In this document: positions 1-7,216 of the stretch, piece after piece | Position numbering within the stretch: the first letter of the stretch is position 1 | Layout of the letters: every line of letters begins with the position of its first letter | Assembly: GCA_910579075.1 (NCBI GenBank) | Contig: CAJTSV010000014.1 | Span: forward strand, 40,512 to 53,339 | Length of the DNA: 12,828 nucleotides | Source: an uncultured Eubacterium sp. | GTDB taxonomy: Bacteria; Bacillota; Clostridia; Lachnospirales; Lachnospiraceae | Direction: 5' to 3' | Notes under the pieces: model-generated | What the model saw: the letters and a program-made list of their open reading frames with translations, nothing else | Told to the model about the DNA's origin: nothing | Databases searched by the model: none | Translations under genes and position numbers: made by a program

Positions 1-3
1 GGT

Positions 4-43
4 CTGCCGGCTGCCAGGATTTGGGCAGCCGGCAGTTTTATTT
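4..43 (+). terminator. Intrinsic terminator of a gene left of the window
   Basis: A perfect 12-bp stem (CTGCCGGCTGCC at 4-15 with GGCAGCCGGCAG at 24-35) has an 8-base loop and is followed by TTTTATTT at 36-43. The T-tract lies on the plus-strand side, so it ends a plus-strand transcript that enters from the left and converges on the dehydratase gene. Whether it also works for the minus strand cannot be judged, because only three bases lie beyond the stem. Confidence 0.85.
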
Positions 44-94
44 GCGGGCAGTGAGTCAGTGCCGCGGTCTGATATGCTGCAATTTTGGTATCAG

Positions 95-1171
95 TCAGCC
101 TGCCGGGGTATACCCGCAGAATTCTGAAATCTGCTTTTGCATGCAGGCAGGCACATCGCCTTTTGCAAAATACACCTGAAACCATTCCACGGTTTTTTCT
201 ATGGCTGTTTCCACGTGCCAGCGCGGCAGCCACCCAAAGGTTTTCTTTAATTTTGAGCAGTCTAATTTCAGGAAATTTGCTTCGTGCGGGCCGCCGTCGT
301 ACTTGTTTGTCCAGGTAATGGAAGTGCCTGCGGCCTGGTTCCATTTCCGGCAGAACAGCGTGACAAGCTCTCCGGTTGTCAGGCAGCTGGCTTCATCCGG
401 CCCGACGTTGTAGCTTCCGGCAAAGGCTTTGTCTTCATACTGTGCCTGTGCGATTTTCAGGTATGCGGCAACCGGTTCCAGCACATGCTCGTATGGACGG
501 GTGGAGTACGGGTTTCGGACGATAATGTCCGCTCCGGCCTGGGCAGCGCGGATGCAGTCCGGTATAATGCGGTCGGATGCAAAATCACCGCCGCCGATAA
601 CGTTTCCGGCACGGGCTGTGGAAATGGCTGTGTCCGAGTTTTCAAAAAATGAATTCTGATAGCAGCTGGTCACAAGCTCCGAGCAGGATTTGGAGTTGGA
701 ATACGGGTCGAAGCCGTTTAATTCCTCATTTTCGCGGTATCCCCATTCCCATTCGCGGTTGCGGTATACCTTGTCGGTCGTGACGTTTAAGAAAGAGCGG
801 ACACAGGACGAAGTGCGCACGCATTCCAGCACGTTTACGGTACCCATGACATTTGTATCATAAGTATAGACCGGGTTTTGGTAGGATTCGCGTACCAGTG
901 GCTGGGCCGCCATGTGTATGACAATTTCCGGCCGGACGGAATCAAAGGTTTCTTTTAAGTGTGCAAGGTCGCGCACATCGCCGGTAATGGAATTTATCTG
1001 GCTGGATAGCTGGCAGATATCAAAAAGGCATGGCTGTGTCGGCGGACTGAGGGCATATCCGGTGATGTCCGCACCTGCCATAAGCAGCAGCTGGCACATC
1101 CACGAGCCTTTGAAGCCGGTATGGCCGGTAATGAGTACTTTTTTGTTTTTATAAAAAGACATATCCTGCAT
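95..1171 (-). CDS. rfbG: CDP-glucose 4,6-dehydratase
   Basis: Cytosolic short-chain dehydrogenase-type enzyme that converts CDP-D-glucose to CDP-4-keto-6-deoxy-D-glucose, the first committed step to CDP-linked deoxysugars. The 358-residue length is normal for the family. The Rossmann NAD-binding motif GHTGFKGSW is at residues 16-24, TTDKVY at 131-136, and the catalytic Tyr157-x3-Lys161 pair at YSNSK. The segments RAGNVIGGGDFASDRIIPD (187-205) and RPYEHVLEPV (225-234) are characteristic of the CDP-glucose branch and not of dTDP-glucose dehydratases. The start at 1171 is supported by AGGAG (complement of 1179-1183) seven bases upstream; the internal Met at 1162 is an alternative. A promoter fits at 1243-1271. 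No cytidylyltransferase (rfbF) or later CDP-sugar gene is visible; partners may lie left of the window. Confidence 0.93.
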   Translation of the reverse strand: MQDMSFYKNKKVLITGHTGFKGSWMCQLLLMAGADITGYALSPPTQPCLFDICQLSSQINSITGDVRDLAHLKETFDSVRPEIVIHMAAQPLVRESYQNPVYTYDTNVMGTVNVLECVRTSSCVRSFLNVTTDKVYRNREWEWGYRENEELNGFDPYSNSKSCSELVTSCYQNSFFENSDTAISTARAGNVIGGGDFASDRIIPDCIRAAQAGADIIVRNPYSTRPYEHVLEPVAAYLKIAQAQYEDKAFAGSYNVGPDEASCLTTGELVTLFCRKWNQAAGTSITWTNKYDGGPHEANFLKLDCSKLKKTFGWLPRWHVETAIEKTVEWFQVYFAKGDVPACMQKQISEFCGYTPAG

Positions 1172-1242
1172 GGTAATTCTCCTGTTCTGTATTGGCAGCG
1201 TTGGCCGGACGGCTGTCTGTGAAGCGCTGCCTGTCTTTATTT

Positions 1243-1271
1243 ATCCTATACTATGTTGGAGATTTTTGCAA
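1243..1271 (-). promoter_or_regulatory. Predicted promoter of the CDP-glucose dehydratase gene
   Basis: Read on the minus strand, TTGCAA (1266-1271) and TAGGAT (1243-1248) are separated by 17 bases. Each hexamer matches the sigma-A consensus at four of six positions. The leader to the start codon would be about 65 bases. This is a prediction from spacing and similarity only. Confidence 0.45.
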
Positions 1272-1293
1272 CAGCTGCGGGAGGATTTTATTC

Positions 1294-1371
1294 ATGTTCG
1301 TTTTGGATTATTATGAATGGAAAGCAATTTTTAAACAGGTTTCTGTGCTTGTGAAATCTGATTTTTTGTAA
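1294..1371 (+). CDS. Possible 25-residue small ORF
   Basis: An ATG at 1294 follows GGGAGG (1279-1284) by nine bases and opens a 25-codon frame ending in TAA at 1369-1371, just before the promoter of the isomerase gene. The peptide (MFVLDYYEWKAIFKQVSVLV, then KSDFL) is amphipathic and has no recognisable domain or signal peptide. I see no convincing promoter ahead of it: TATACT at 1247-1252 has no partner -35. It may be a real small gene, a leader peptide for the downstream gene, or a chance frame. Confidence 0.2.
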   Translation: MFVLDYYEWKAIFKQVSVLVKSDFL

Positions 1372-1374
1372 TCA

Positions 1375-1403
1375 TTGCGCTTTCCCAAAAGAGATGGTAA
1401 AAT
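1375..1403 (+). promoter_or_regulatory. Predicted promoter of the sugar isomerase-like gene
   Basis: TTGCGC (1375-1380) and TAAAAT (1398-1403) are separated by 17 bases. The -10 matches the consensus at five positions, the -35 at only three. Transcription would start near 1410, leaving a leader of roughly 38 bases before the ribosome binding site and start codon. Confidence 0.5.
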
Positions 1404-1447
1404 AGGACTGTTTTCAAATGCACAGACATCAAATCAGGGAGGCAGAT

Positions 1448-2365
1448 ATGGAGATTTTCGCGAAAGCATCCTTAAAGCTGGCAGAATTACAGGAAAAGAT
1501 AAACTGCGGCTGTGATGGAATTGAGTTTAACCTGGAAAAAGACTTTCTGGCAAAAGGCGGCTCTTTTGAAACGGAATATCCGAAAGAGCTGTTTGAGATG
1601 CACAATGTCGGGGCCGTCCATTATCCTTTTGGAACCGACCGGCAGATGATGAATATGGAGCATATTTTCCAGCATGAGGATTTGGGTACTGTCCAAAGCG
1701 TGTTCCGGCTGGCGCAGCACTGCGCGGGCATCTGGGGGCACAGGGTGCTGGTTATTTTTCATTGCTCGCTTTCTTATTGGGATTTTATGGAGTATGAGCT
1801 GCTGCGCGGCCGCCTGGAATGGGAGCTGGGCCAGCTGTTTTTGGATTATCCGATGGTCGAGGCCGGGATTGAAAATGTCGTTCCAATGGAATATAACGAA
1901 ACGGGAACAGAAAGCCCGAGGCTGTGCAATGGCATTTTTACCGATACGGTGAAAATCGTGCAGTATTTACGGGAAATTTTTGGGAACAGGGTAGGAAGCG
2001 TGCTCGATACCTGTCATGCCGCCATGACGGAAAAATATATGAAGGCACTGCTTTCGGAAGCAGAGTTTCTGCCAAAAGGGCAGCTGCCGGATAAAATTGA
2101 TTACAGCATGGAGCATTATTTCCGGGAAAATCAGGGTATCTGCAAGCTGATTCACCTGAATGATTTTACAGGCAACGGCTATCAGAAAAACCACGGCACG
2201 GGATTTGCGGAGCAGGAAAAGCTGAACCGGCTGCTGGATTTGTACCGGGAGTACGGGTATGACTGTCCGCTGACGCTGGAAGTCAGGGAAAAGGATTATC
2301 TGGACTGCGTGAATTACCGGCGCACAAAGGTTATGATACAGCAGTGGAAAAAGACGGCCGGATAA
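1448..2365 (+). CDS. Sugar phosphate isomerase/epimerase-like TIM-barrel protein (AP endonuclease 2 superfamily)
   Basis: A 305-residue cytosolic protein of the xylose isomerase-like TIM-barrel superfamily, which includes sugar and inositol isomerases, epimerases and endonuclease IV. Candidate metal ligands sit at barrel strand ends: His58 (VHYP), His105 (IFHCS), Glu142 (GIENVV), Asp187 and His190 (LDTCHA), His236 (IHLND), His249 (NHGTGF) and Glu278 (LTLEV). LDTCHA and HLND followed by an HxxG loop resemble endonuclease IV, but the protein is too divergent to assign a substrate. The start at 1448 is preferred over an upstream ATG at 1418 because AGGGAGG (1436-1442) lies five bases before it. 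The gene appears monocistronic. Its stop codon lies inside the stem of a hairpin shared with the convergent LRR gene. The fold is fairly certain; the reaction is unknown. Confidence 0.8.
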   Translation: MEIFAKASLKLAELQEKINCGCDGIEFNLEKDFLAKGGSFETEYPKELFEMHNVGAVHYPFGTDRQMMNMEHIFQHEDLGTVQSVFRLAQHCAGIWGHRVLVIFHCSLSYWDFMEYELLRGRLEWELGQLFLDYPMVEAGIENVVPMEYNETGTESPRLCNGIFTDTVKIVQYLREIFGNRVGSVLDTCHAAMTEKYMKALLSEAEFLPKGQLPDKIDYSMEHYFRENQGICKLIHLNDFTGNGYQKNHGTGFAEQEKLNRLLDLYREYGYDCPLTLEVREKDYLDCVNYRRTKVMIQQWKKTAG

Positions 2366-2406
2366 AACGGGCATGCATCTGCAATGCCTGCTTTATCCGG
2401 CCTGTT
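2348..2406. terminator. Bidirectional terminator between convergent genes
   Basis: GGCCGGATAAA (2356-2366) pairs with TTTATCCGGCC (2392-2402). After one mismatch the stem continues with seven more pairs, including GGCAT (2370-2374) with ATGCC (2384-2388). On the minus strand the hairpin is followed closely by five U residues (complement of 2348-2352), so it mainly ends the LRR transcript. On the plus strand the tail is only TGTTT, a weaker stop for the isomerase gene, whose TAA (2363-2365) is inside the left arm. Confidence 0.75.
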
Positions 2407-2415
2407 TCCGGCAGC

Positions 2416-4557
2416 TTATGCCGTAATAGTCACTCTGCTGCCCTGGCCTTTGCCCTTGAGCAGGGTTTTGTATGCTTTCAGTTTTCCTGCCGGGACTTTT
2501 ATTTTTGCAGTGGCTTTGATTCCGCTGAATGCATCCCTGGAAACAGTCTTTAATTTTTCTGATTTAATCTGAATCGTTCCCAGATTTTTGCATCCCCGGA
2601 ATGCGGCGGTTCCGATGGACGTGGTGCTTTTTCCGATAACCGCTTTCTTTAAGCTGGTGCAGCCATCGAAAGCAAAATCAGAAACAGAGGCTGCTTTCGA
2701 TGGAATGGTAACGGATGTTAAGCTCTTGCAGCCGCTGAAGGCACGATAGCCGATGGTTTTGATGCCGGACGGAATCGCAATGGATGTTAAGCCAAAGCAG
2801 CGCATAAAGGTCCAGTCCGGGATGTCTTTCAGGCGCTGTGAAAGGCGCACGGTTTTTAAGCTGGTGCATTTTTCAAAAACCTGTTTTCCGATAACTGTCA
2901 CGCTGTCTGGAAGCTTTATTTCAGACAGGGCGGTGCAGTTATAAAAAGCACGTCTTCCAAGGGATGTGACACGGTTTGGAATTTTGATGCTCTTTAAAGC
3001 AGTACAGCTGGCAAATGCAGATTTTCCAATAACCGTCAGGCTGTCCGGAATCGTTACGGAAGAAAGGCTGGAACAGGCGGCAAAGACACCTTCGCTTAAT
3101 TCCGTCAGGCTGTCAGGAAGGACAACGCGTTTTAAGGAAGAACAGCTGCTGAACGCGCGTGTGCCAATGGTTTTTAATGTATCAGGAAACATAAGGCTTG
3201 TAAAACTGCGGCATGCAGAAAATGCGCTGTCCCCGATTTCGGTAAGAGACTGCGGAAACTGGACGTTTTTCATGGTTTCGCAGTTATAAAATGCATTGCT
3301 TTTAATAGAAGAAAGGCCGTCCGGCAGGTTTATGCCGGTGAGTGAGGTACAGTTATAAAAAGCCCGTTCACGGATGGTTTCCAGGTTTTTGGAAAGAACG
3401 ATATTTTTTAAGCCGGTGCAGTTTTCAAAGGCACCTTCGCCGATTTCCTTTATGCTGTCTGGCAGGGAAACAGCCGCAAGCCTGCTGTTTCCTTCAAAGG
3501 CTTTTGCAGCGATGCCGGTAACGGTTTTTCCGTCTATGGTATCTGGAATGGTAATTTCTGTTTCTGTCCCGCTATACCAGGTGATTTCCACAGAACTGCC
3601 GTCAATGGCATGGTACTGGAAATCGTTTTGTGTTTCATCTGTCTGCGGTGCGTCCGCTGTTTCAAAGTGGATTCCTGCGTTCTTGAATGCGTCATTGCCG
3701 GTACCTGTCTGGATGCCTGCCCAGTCAGCGTTTGTTCCTGCATAATAAATGTCTTTCAGGCTCAGGCAGTCTTGAAATGCATTGTCTCCGATGGCAGTCA
3801 CGCTTTTTGGCAGATTTATGTAAGAAAGGCTGCGGCACCCGGAAAACGTGGTGCTTTCGATTTGTTTTATGCCTTCTGGAACCTGAATGTTTTTCAGGCT
3901 CTGGCAGCCTTTGAATGCGTTTGCCGCAATCGAAGACACGCTTTTTGGAAGCTCCAGGGACACCAGCTGGCTGCATTCGTAAAAAGCATTCGGCCCGATA
4001 GCAGTGACGCTGTCAGGAAGGGACACGGTTTCCAGGCTCCTGCATCCCCAGAAAAAATCTTCCCCGATTTCGGACACGCCTTTTGGCAGCACGATGCTTT
4101 TTAAGCGGCCGCATCCGCTGAATGCGCGGGAGCCGATTTCTTTTACGCTGTCTGGGATGGTGATTTTTTCTACCGTCTGGCAGTTCTCAAACGCCTGGTT
4201 TCCAAGACGTGTGACGCTGTCTGGAATGACGACGCTTTTTACGGTCGTGCTCAAATGGGATTCAAACAGCATTCCGCCAAAAAAGGCAATGCTGGTTACT
4301 TTTTTTCCGTTCAGTGTTTTCGGAATGACAAGCTCGGATTCCCTGCCGCGGTAGGCACGCAGCTCAATGGTGCCGTCATCCAGGATGCTGTACTCAAACC
4401 CGCTTTTTTCGTCAATGATATCGCCGTTTTGTGTTTCGGAATATTCGCTGCCTGCGGCGGTTTCGGCTGCGAGGGCATTCTGCAGGGTGGCAGGGATGGC
4501 TGCGGAACCTGCTGCAAAGATAAATGCGAGCATGAAAGAAACAGTTTTAAATTTCAT
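2416..4557 (-). CDS. Secreted leucine-rich-repeat protein (LRR_5 / BspA type)
   Basis: A 713-residue exported protein built almost entirely of 23-residue BspA-type repeats of the pattern IPDSVTxIGxxAFxxCxxL. A Sec signal peptide covers about residues 1-31 (MKFK, a hydrophobic core, cleavage near NALA/AET). Two modules follow. Module 1 (about 54-299) has an FEYSILDDG strand cap, about eight repeats and a terminating YYAG...DAFKNAGIHF segment. Module 2 (about 313-713) has a similar FQYHAIDG cap, about fifteen repeats and the common ending KVPAGKLKAYK. There is no LPXTG, transmembrane anchor or other wall-binding domain, so it is probably released or loosely held. Such proteins are thought to mediate adhesion or ligand binding; the partner here is unknown. 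The start at 4557 is chosen because AGGAGG (complement of 4565-4570) is seven bases upstream and the signal peptide begins there, not at the upstream in-frame Met. Confidence 0.92.
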   Translation of the reverse strand: MKFKTVSFMLAFIFAAGSAAIPATLQNALAAETAAGSEYSETQNGDIIDEKSGFEYSILDDGTIELRAYRGRESELVIPKTLNGKKVTSIAFFGGMLFESHLSTTVKSVVIPDSVTRLGNQAFENCQTVEKITIPDSVKEIGSRAFSGCGRLKSIVLPKGVSEIGEDFFWGCRSLETVSLPDSVTAIGPNAFYECSQLVSLELPKSVSSIAANAFKGCQSLKNIQVPEGIKQIESTTFSGCRSLSYINLPKSVTAIGDNAFQDCLSLKDIYYAGTNADWAGIQTGTGNDAFKNAGIHFETADAPQTDETQNDFQYHAIDGSSVEITWYSGTETEITIPDTIDGKTVTGIAAKAFEGNSRLAAVSLPDSIKEIGEGAFENCTGLKNIVLSKNLETIRERAFYNCTSLTGINLPDGLSSIKSNAFYNCETMKNVQFPQSLTEIGDSAFSACRSFTSLMFPDTLKTIGTRAFSSCSSLKRVVLPDSLTELSEGVFAACSSLSSVTIPDSLTVIGKSAFASCTALKSIKIPNRVTSLGRRAFYNCTALSEIKLPDSVTVIGKQVFEKCTSLKTVRLSQRLKDIPDWTFMRCFGLTSIAIPSGIKTIGYRAFSGCKSLTSVTIPSKAASVSDFAFDGCTSLKKAVIGKSTTSIGTAAFRGCKNLGTIQIKSEKLKTVSRDAFSGIKATAKIKVPAGKLKAYKTLLKGKGQGSRVTITA

Positions 4558-4619
4558 GGTTTTTCCTCCTTTTTGGATGGATTTCTGTATTTTGTCTGGC
4601 ATGCAGCGCTTGCATCTTT

Positions 4620-4648
4620 AGAATACAGCATTTTCAGAAAATGGTCAA
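4620..4648 (-). promoter_or_regulatory. Predicted promoter of the LRR gene
   Basis: On the minus strand TTGACC (4643-4648) and TATTCT (4620-4625) are separated by 17 bases. The -35 matches the consensus at five of six positions, the -10 at four. Transcription would start near 4613, about 55 bases before the start codon. Confidence 0.65.
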
Positions 4649-4687
4649 TGGAAGCAGGAACGGCAATTTGTGGAAATGCAGCAGTAG

Positions 4688-4712
4688 TTACTGGTCACGG
4701 AGTGAACAGTAA
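4688..4712. repeat. Hyphenated palindrome between divergent promoters
   Basis: The arms TTACTG (4688-4693) and CAGTAA (4707-4712) enclose TCAC (4695-4698) and GTGA (4702-4705), giving ten symmetric pairs with one mismatch and a three-base centre. The centre (4700) is about 87 bases from the predicted start of the LRR transcript and about 90 from that of the regulator gene. It could be an operator, for example for the adjacent RpiR-family protein, or one copy of a dispersed palindromic repeat. No U-tract follows on either strand, so it is not a terminator. Confidence 0.55.
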
Positions 4713-4774
4713 ACCAGCAGTACAAAAAGCGGATTTCCGGGGACAATCTAAAATGGATTTTTGCGGGGCGCATA

Positions 4775-4783
4775 TGGTATAAT
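4775..4783 (+). promoter_or_regulatory. Predicted extended -10 promoter of the RpiR-family gene
   Basis: A perfect TATAAT (4778-4783) is preceded by TG one base upstream (TGGTATAAT), an extended -10 element. No good -35 is present at 17 or 18 bases, consistent with extended -10 promoters that depend less on it. The leader would be about 30 bases. Confidence 0.65.
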
Positions 4784-4820
4784 CGGTAAAAAGCCGTATT
4801 TATCATAGAAGGAGAAACAA

Positions 4821-5687
4821 ATGAAAAAAGGATTGTACCGGCTGGAAGCATATTATGCGCAGAATGCAACGGAAAGCGAAAAAGAGGTGCTGCGTTTTCT
4901 GATTCACCAGACGAAGGAAGCGGTGGAAACAGATATTCATACAATGGCAAAAAAATGTTACTGCAGCCCTGCGACCATTGTGCGCATCTGTAAGAAAAAC
5001 GGATTTTCGGGATTCCGGGAACTGAAACAGGCCCTGGCGAATGATATCAGTTTTTCCAGGCAGCTGGTGCAGGGAAGCCTGTCAGCAGATTCTGACGAGA
5101 AAATCCCGAATATCGTGGCAAGGGTTTTGAATGCGAATATTCTGGCCATTCAGAATGTGTATAATCTGCTGGATTTTGAGGAGCTGGGCAGTATTATAAC
5201 GCTGCTGCTGTCTGGCAGGTATGTTTACCTTTATGGAATCGGGGCAAGCTTTTTAGTCGCAAAGGATTTCCAGCAGAAGCTGGAACGGATTCATAAAAGG
5301 ACTTTTTTATATGAAGATATTCATCTGCAGCTGGCCAGCTCCGCAAACCTGGAAAAGGATGACCTTGCGATTATCGTTTCCTATTCTGGCCTGACAAAGG
5401 AAATCATTGAAATTGCAGGCAATGTAAAAATGTGTGGCGGTAAAATCATTGCGATTACCAGGTACGGAAACAATAAGCTGTCTTCCATGAGCGATTATAC
5501 GCTCTATGTCCCGGCACTGGAAAAACCGCTGCGGGCCGGTGCAGGCTCCAGCAGGGTGCCGCAGCTTTCGGTTGTGGACATTATTTACAACACCTGTATT
5601 TCGATGGAAAAAGATAAATCCATGGAAAAGATACTGTCTGCCAATAAGCTGCTGGAAAAAGAAGAAAATGATTCGGAACAGATTTAA
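4821..5687 (+). CDS. MurR/RpiR-family transcriptional regulator with SIS domain
   Basis: A 288-residue DNA-binding regulator. Residues about 1-78 form the RpiR helix-turn-helix domain, with the recognition region in MAKKCYCSPATIVRICKKNG (42-61) followed by FSGFRELKQAL. Residues about 124-260 form a sugar isomerase (SIS) domain with GIGAS (139-143) and SYSGLTKE (187-194), the loops that normally hold a phosphosugar. Family members sense sugar phosphates or amino-sugar derivatives and often repress neighbouring catabolic genes. Here no sugar catabolic gene is adjacent. The neighbours are a methyltransferase 17 bases downstream, probably co-transcribed, and the divergent LRR gene. The start is supported by AGAAGGAG (4807-4814) six bases upstream and an extended -10 promoter. 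The ligand is unknown. Confidence 0.9.
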   Translation: MKKGLYRLEAYYAQNATESEKEVLRFLIHQTKEAVETDIHTMAKKCYCSPATIVRICKKNGFSGFRELKQALANDISFSRQLVQGSLSADSDEKIPNIVARVLNANILAIQNVYNLLDFEELGSIITLLLSGRYVYLYGIGASFLVAKDFQQKLERIHKRTFLYEDIHLQLASSANLEKDDLAIIVSYSGLTKEIIEIAGNVKMCGGKIIAITRYGNNKLSSMSDYTLYVPALEKPLRAGAGSSRVPQLSVVDIIYNTCISMEKDKSMEKILSANKLLEKEENDSEQI

Positions 5688-5704
5688 CAATGGGGGAAAC
5701 AAAC

Positions 5705-6373
5705 ATGAATGACAATGCTTCTGCTTTTTGCGCGTTTGAATATGACGAAAAAATCAGACAGACACTGCCATACTATGAGGAATTCCATAAACAGATTTTA
5801 GATATTGTGAAAGCCCATGTGAAAAATCCTCCTGTATGGCTGGATATTGGCTGCGGCACTGGAAAAATGGCAGAGCTGGCACTCGGGCAGGCTGAAATAG
5901 AAAAATATGTGTTTTGCGACAAATCGGAAACGATGATAAAAATAGCAAAACAAAGATTTGAATGTGAAAATACGGAATTTGTGACGGCTTCGATTCTGGA
6001 GCTGCAAAGCAGCATTCCGTATCACGTTATAACAGCGATTCAGGTATTCCATTACCTGACAAAGGAAGAACGTATCAAAGCAGTCAGAAAGTGTTACGAA
6101 ATGCTGCACACAAATGGAATTTTTATTACATTTGAAAATTTTGCTCCATTCAGTGAAGCAGGAAAACAATTGCTTTTCGAGCGCTGGAAATTATACCAGC
6201 TGTCCCAGGGAAAAGAACCGGCCGAATGCCGGGAGCATATCGGCCGATACGGAAACGAATATTTTCCGGTTTCGATAACCGGGCATTTAGAAATCCTGCA
6301 CCAGTGCGGTTTTCAAAATGCTGAGGTTATATGGGTATCGAATATGCAGGCAGGGTTTCTGGGGATAAAATAG
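5705..6373 (+). CDS. Class I SAM-dependent methyltransferase
   Basis: A 222-residue cytosolic methyltransferase with a Rossmann-like SAM-binding core. Motif I is LDIGCGTGK (46-54), the acidic residue that binds the ribose hydroxyls is Asp72 (FCD), and VFHYLTKEER (114-123) with LHTNGIFITFE (134-144) corresponds to the post-core helix and strand of the methyltransf_11/25 families. The C-terminal part (about 150-222) has a helical insert and ends in VSNMQAGFLGIK. The substrate cannot be told from sequence. The start at 5705 is preferred over an ATG at 5690 because a GGGGG run (5692-5696) lies about eight bases before it and nothing suitable precedes 5690. The gene follows the RpiR-family gene closely and probably shares its transcript. 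No convincing terminator follows. Confidence 0.85.
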   Translation: MNDNASAFCAFEYDEKIRQTLPYYEEFHKQILDIVKAHVKNPPVWLDIGCGTGKMAELALGQAEIEKYVFCDKSETMIKIAKQRFECENTEFVTASILELQSSIPYHVITAIQVFHYLTKEERIKAVRKCYEMLHTNGIFITFENFAPFSEAGKQLLFERWKLYQLSQGKEPAECREHIGRYGNEYFPVSITGHLEILHQCGFQNAEVIWVSNMQAGFLGIK

Positions 6374-6449
6374 CCGTGGGTGAAAAATGCTTCACGACAG
6401 AGGGAAGCCGCGCCTGTTCTTTGTCAATAAATATGGTGGACTGCCTGAT

Positions 6450-7171
6450 TCAGACTGCCTGCAGCCGGAATGTCCCGTCATGAAACAGAACCTGAAATGA
6501 CACGTCATCGGTGCTCATACATGCAGAAGGATAAATAAATCCCATAATGGCTGTTTGCAGGGTTATCTTCCCGTTTTTCAGAGTATAAGAATAGATATTC
6601 ATATACTCTATCCAGGCATCTTCTTCATGTCCTGCATATTCAGGGGAATCATGCAGGTCGATTTGTTTTCGAACGATTCCGTTCTGGACGACAGATACAA
6701 TGCCATGCTTTTTATCCCAATGGATGCAGGCATCCAGCTGCTGCTTCAAATCGGCATCTGTCAGCGGATAAGCTGCAAGGCGGTGGTTTTTGCTGATGTC
6801 AAACACCGTCAGGATTGAGGTAGATAAGTTCCCTGACAGCAGATAATCAGGCCCTGTGTGTAGTGCTTTGCACTGATATAGCCGTAAACCTGGATGTCTT
6901 CTCTGCGGTTTTTGTATAGTATGACAGGATAATTACTGGGACGCTGGCCAGCAGCTTCGCTCTGCATCAGAAAGTTTTTATGATAAGACACCGCTTTTTT
7001 CAAATCTTCTTCTGTTACCTTCTTTAACATGCGTATGACTTTTTTAGAACTGCTGTCTGCAGTGATGCTGCCCTGTGCATGCGCGGCGGGCAGCACGGCG
7101 GCTGCGCAAAAGCTGATAAAAAATGCCAGAAGCAGACAGATTCTTTTTTTTCGAAGCAGGTTTACATTCAT
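6450..7171 (-). pseudogene. Secreted protein of unknown function, frameshifted
   Basis: Two frames make one broken gene. The 5' part (7171 down to a stop at 6809) starts with ATG, has AAAGGAG (complement of 7182-7188) ten bases upstream, and encodes a Sec signal peptide (about residues 1-33: MNVNLLRKKR, a hydrophobic core, AAHAQGS). It continues sensibly to ISAKHYTQG and then runs out of frame to the stop. The 3' part is open in the -1 frame well before its nominal GTG at 6806, reading PDYLLSGNLSTSILTVFDI and on to the TGA at 6450. One extra G in the GGG whose complement is 6852-6854 would join them into a 240-residue protein. I do not recognise the family; the mature part looks like a small globular exported domain without a membrane anchor. 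A strong promoter lies upstream, so decay is recent or the break is a sequencing error. Confidence 0.7.
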
Positions 7172-7216
7172 GACGGATAGTCTCCTTTCGTGTTTGGAAT
7201 GGTTTTTATATGCAAT

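Noticed and set aside
2678..4354. Several long open frames on the plus strand opposite the LRR gene (for example 2966-3289, 3374-3745, 3610-4104)
   Set aside because: They arise from the 69-base periodic coding sequence of the LRR gene: the repeat keeps other frames free of stops. They have no ribosome binding sites or recognisable domains.
2416..4557. CRISPR array or tandem DNA repeat suggested by the periodic sequence
   Set aside because: The 69-base period is degenerate protein-coding LRR sequence, not exact repeats with unique spacers. No cas gene or CRISPR array is present in the window.
6374..6449. Weak hairpins (GTGAA with TTCAC; GACAGAG with CTTTGTC) between the convergent methyltransferase and secreted-protein genes
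   Set aside because: The stems are 5 to 7 pairs and no proper U-tract follows on either strand, so I do not call a terminator, although one is expected here.
6850..6856. Programmed -1 frameshifting as the explanation for the broken secreted-protein gene (and likewise 8678-8686 in the epimerase)
   Set aside because: Neither site fits a slippery heptamer, and I saw no strong downstream structure. A one-base loss in the GGG run is simpler.
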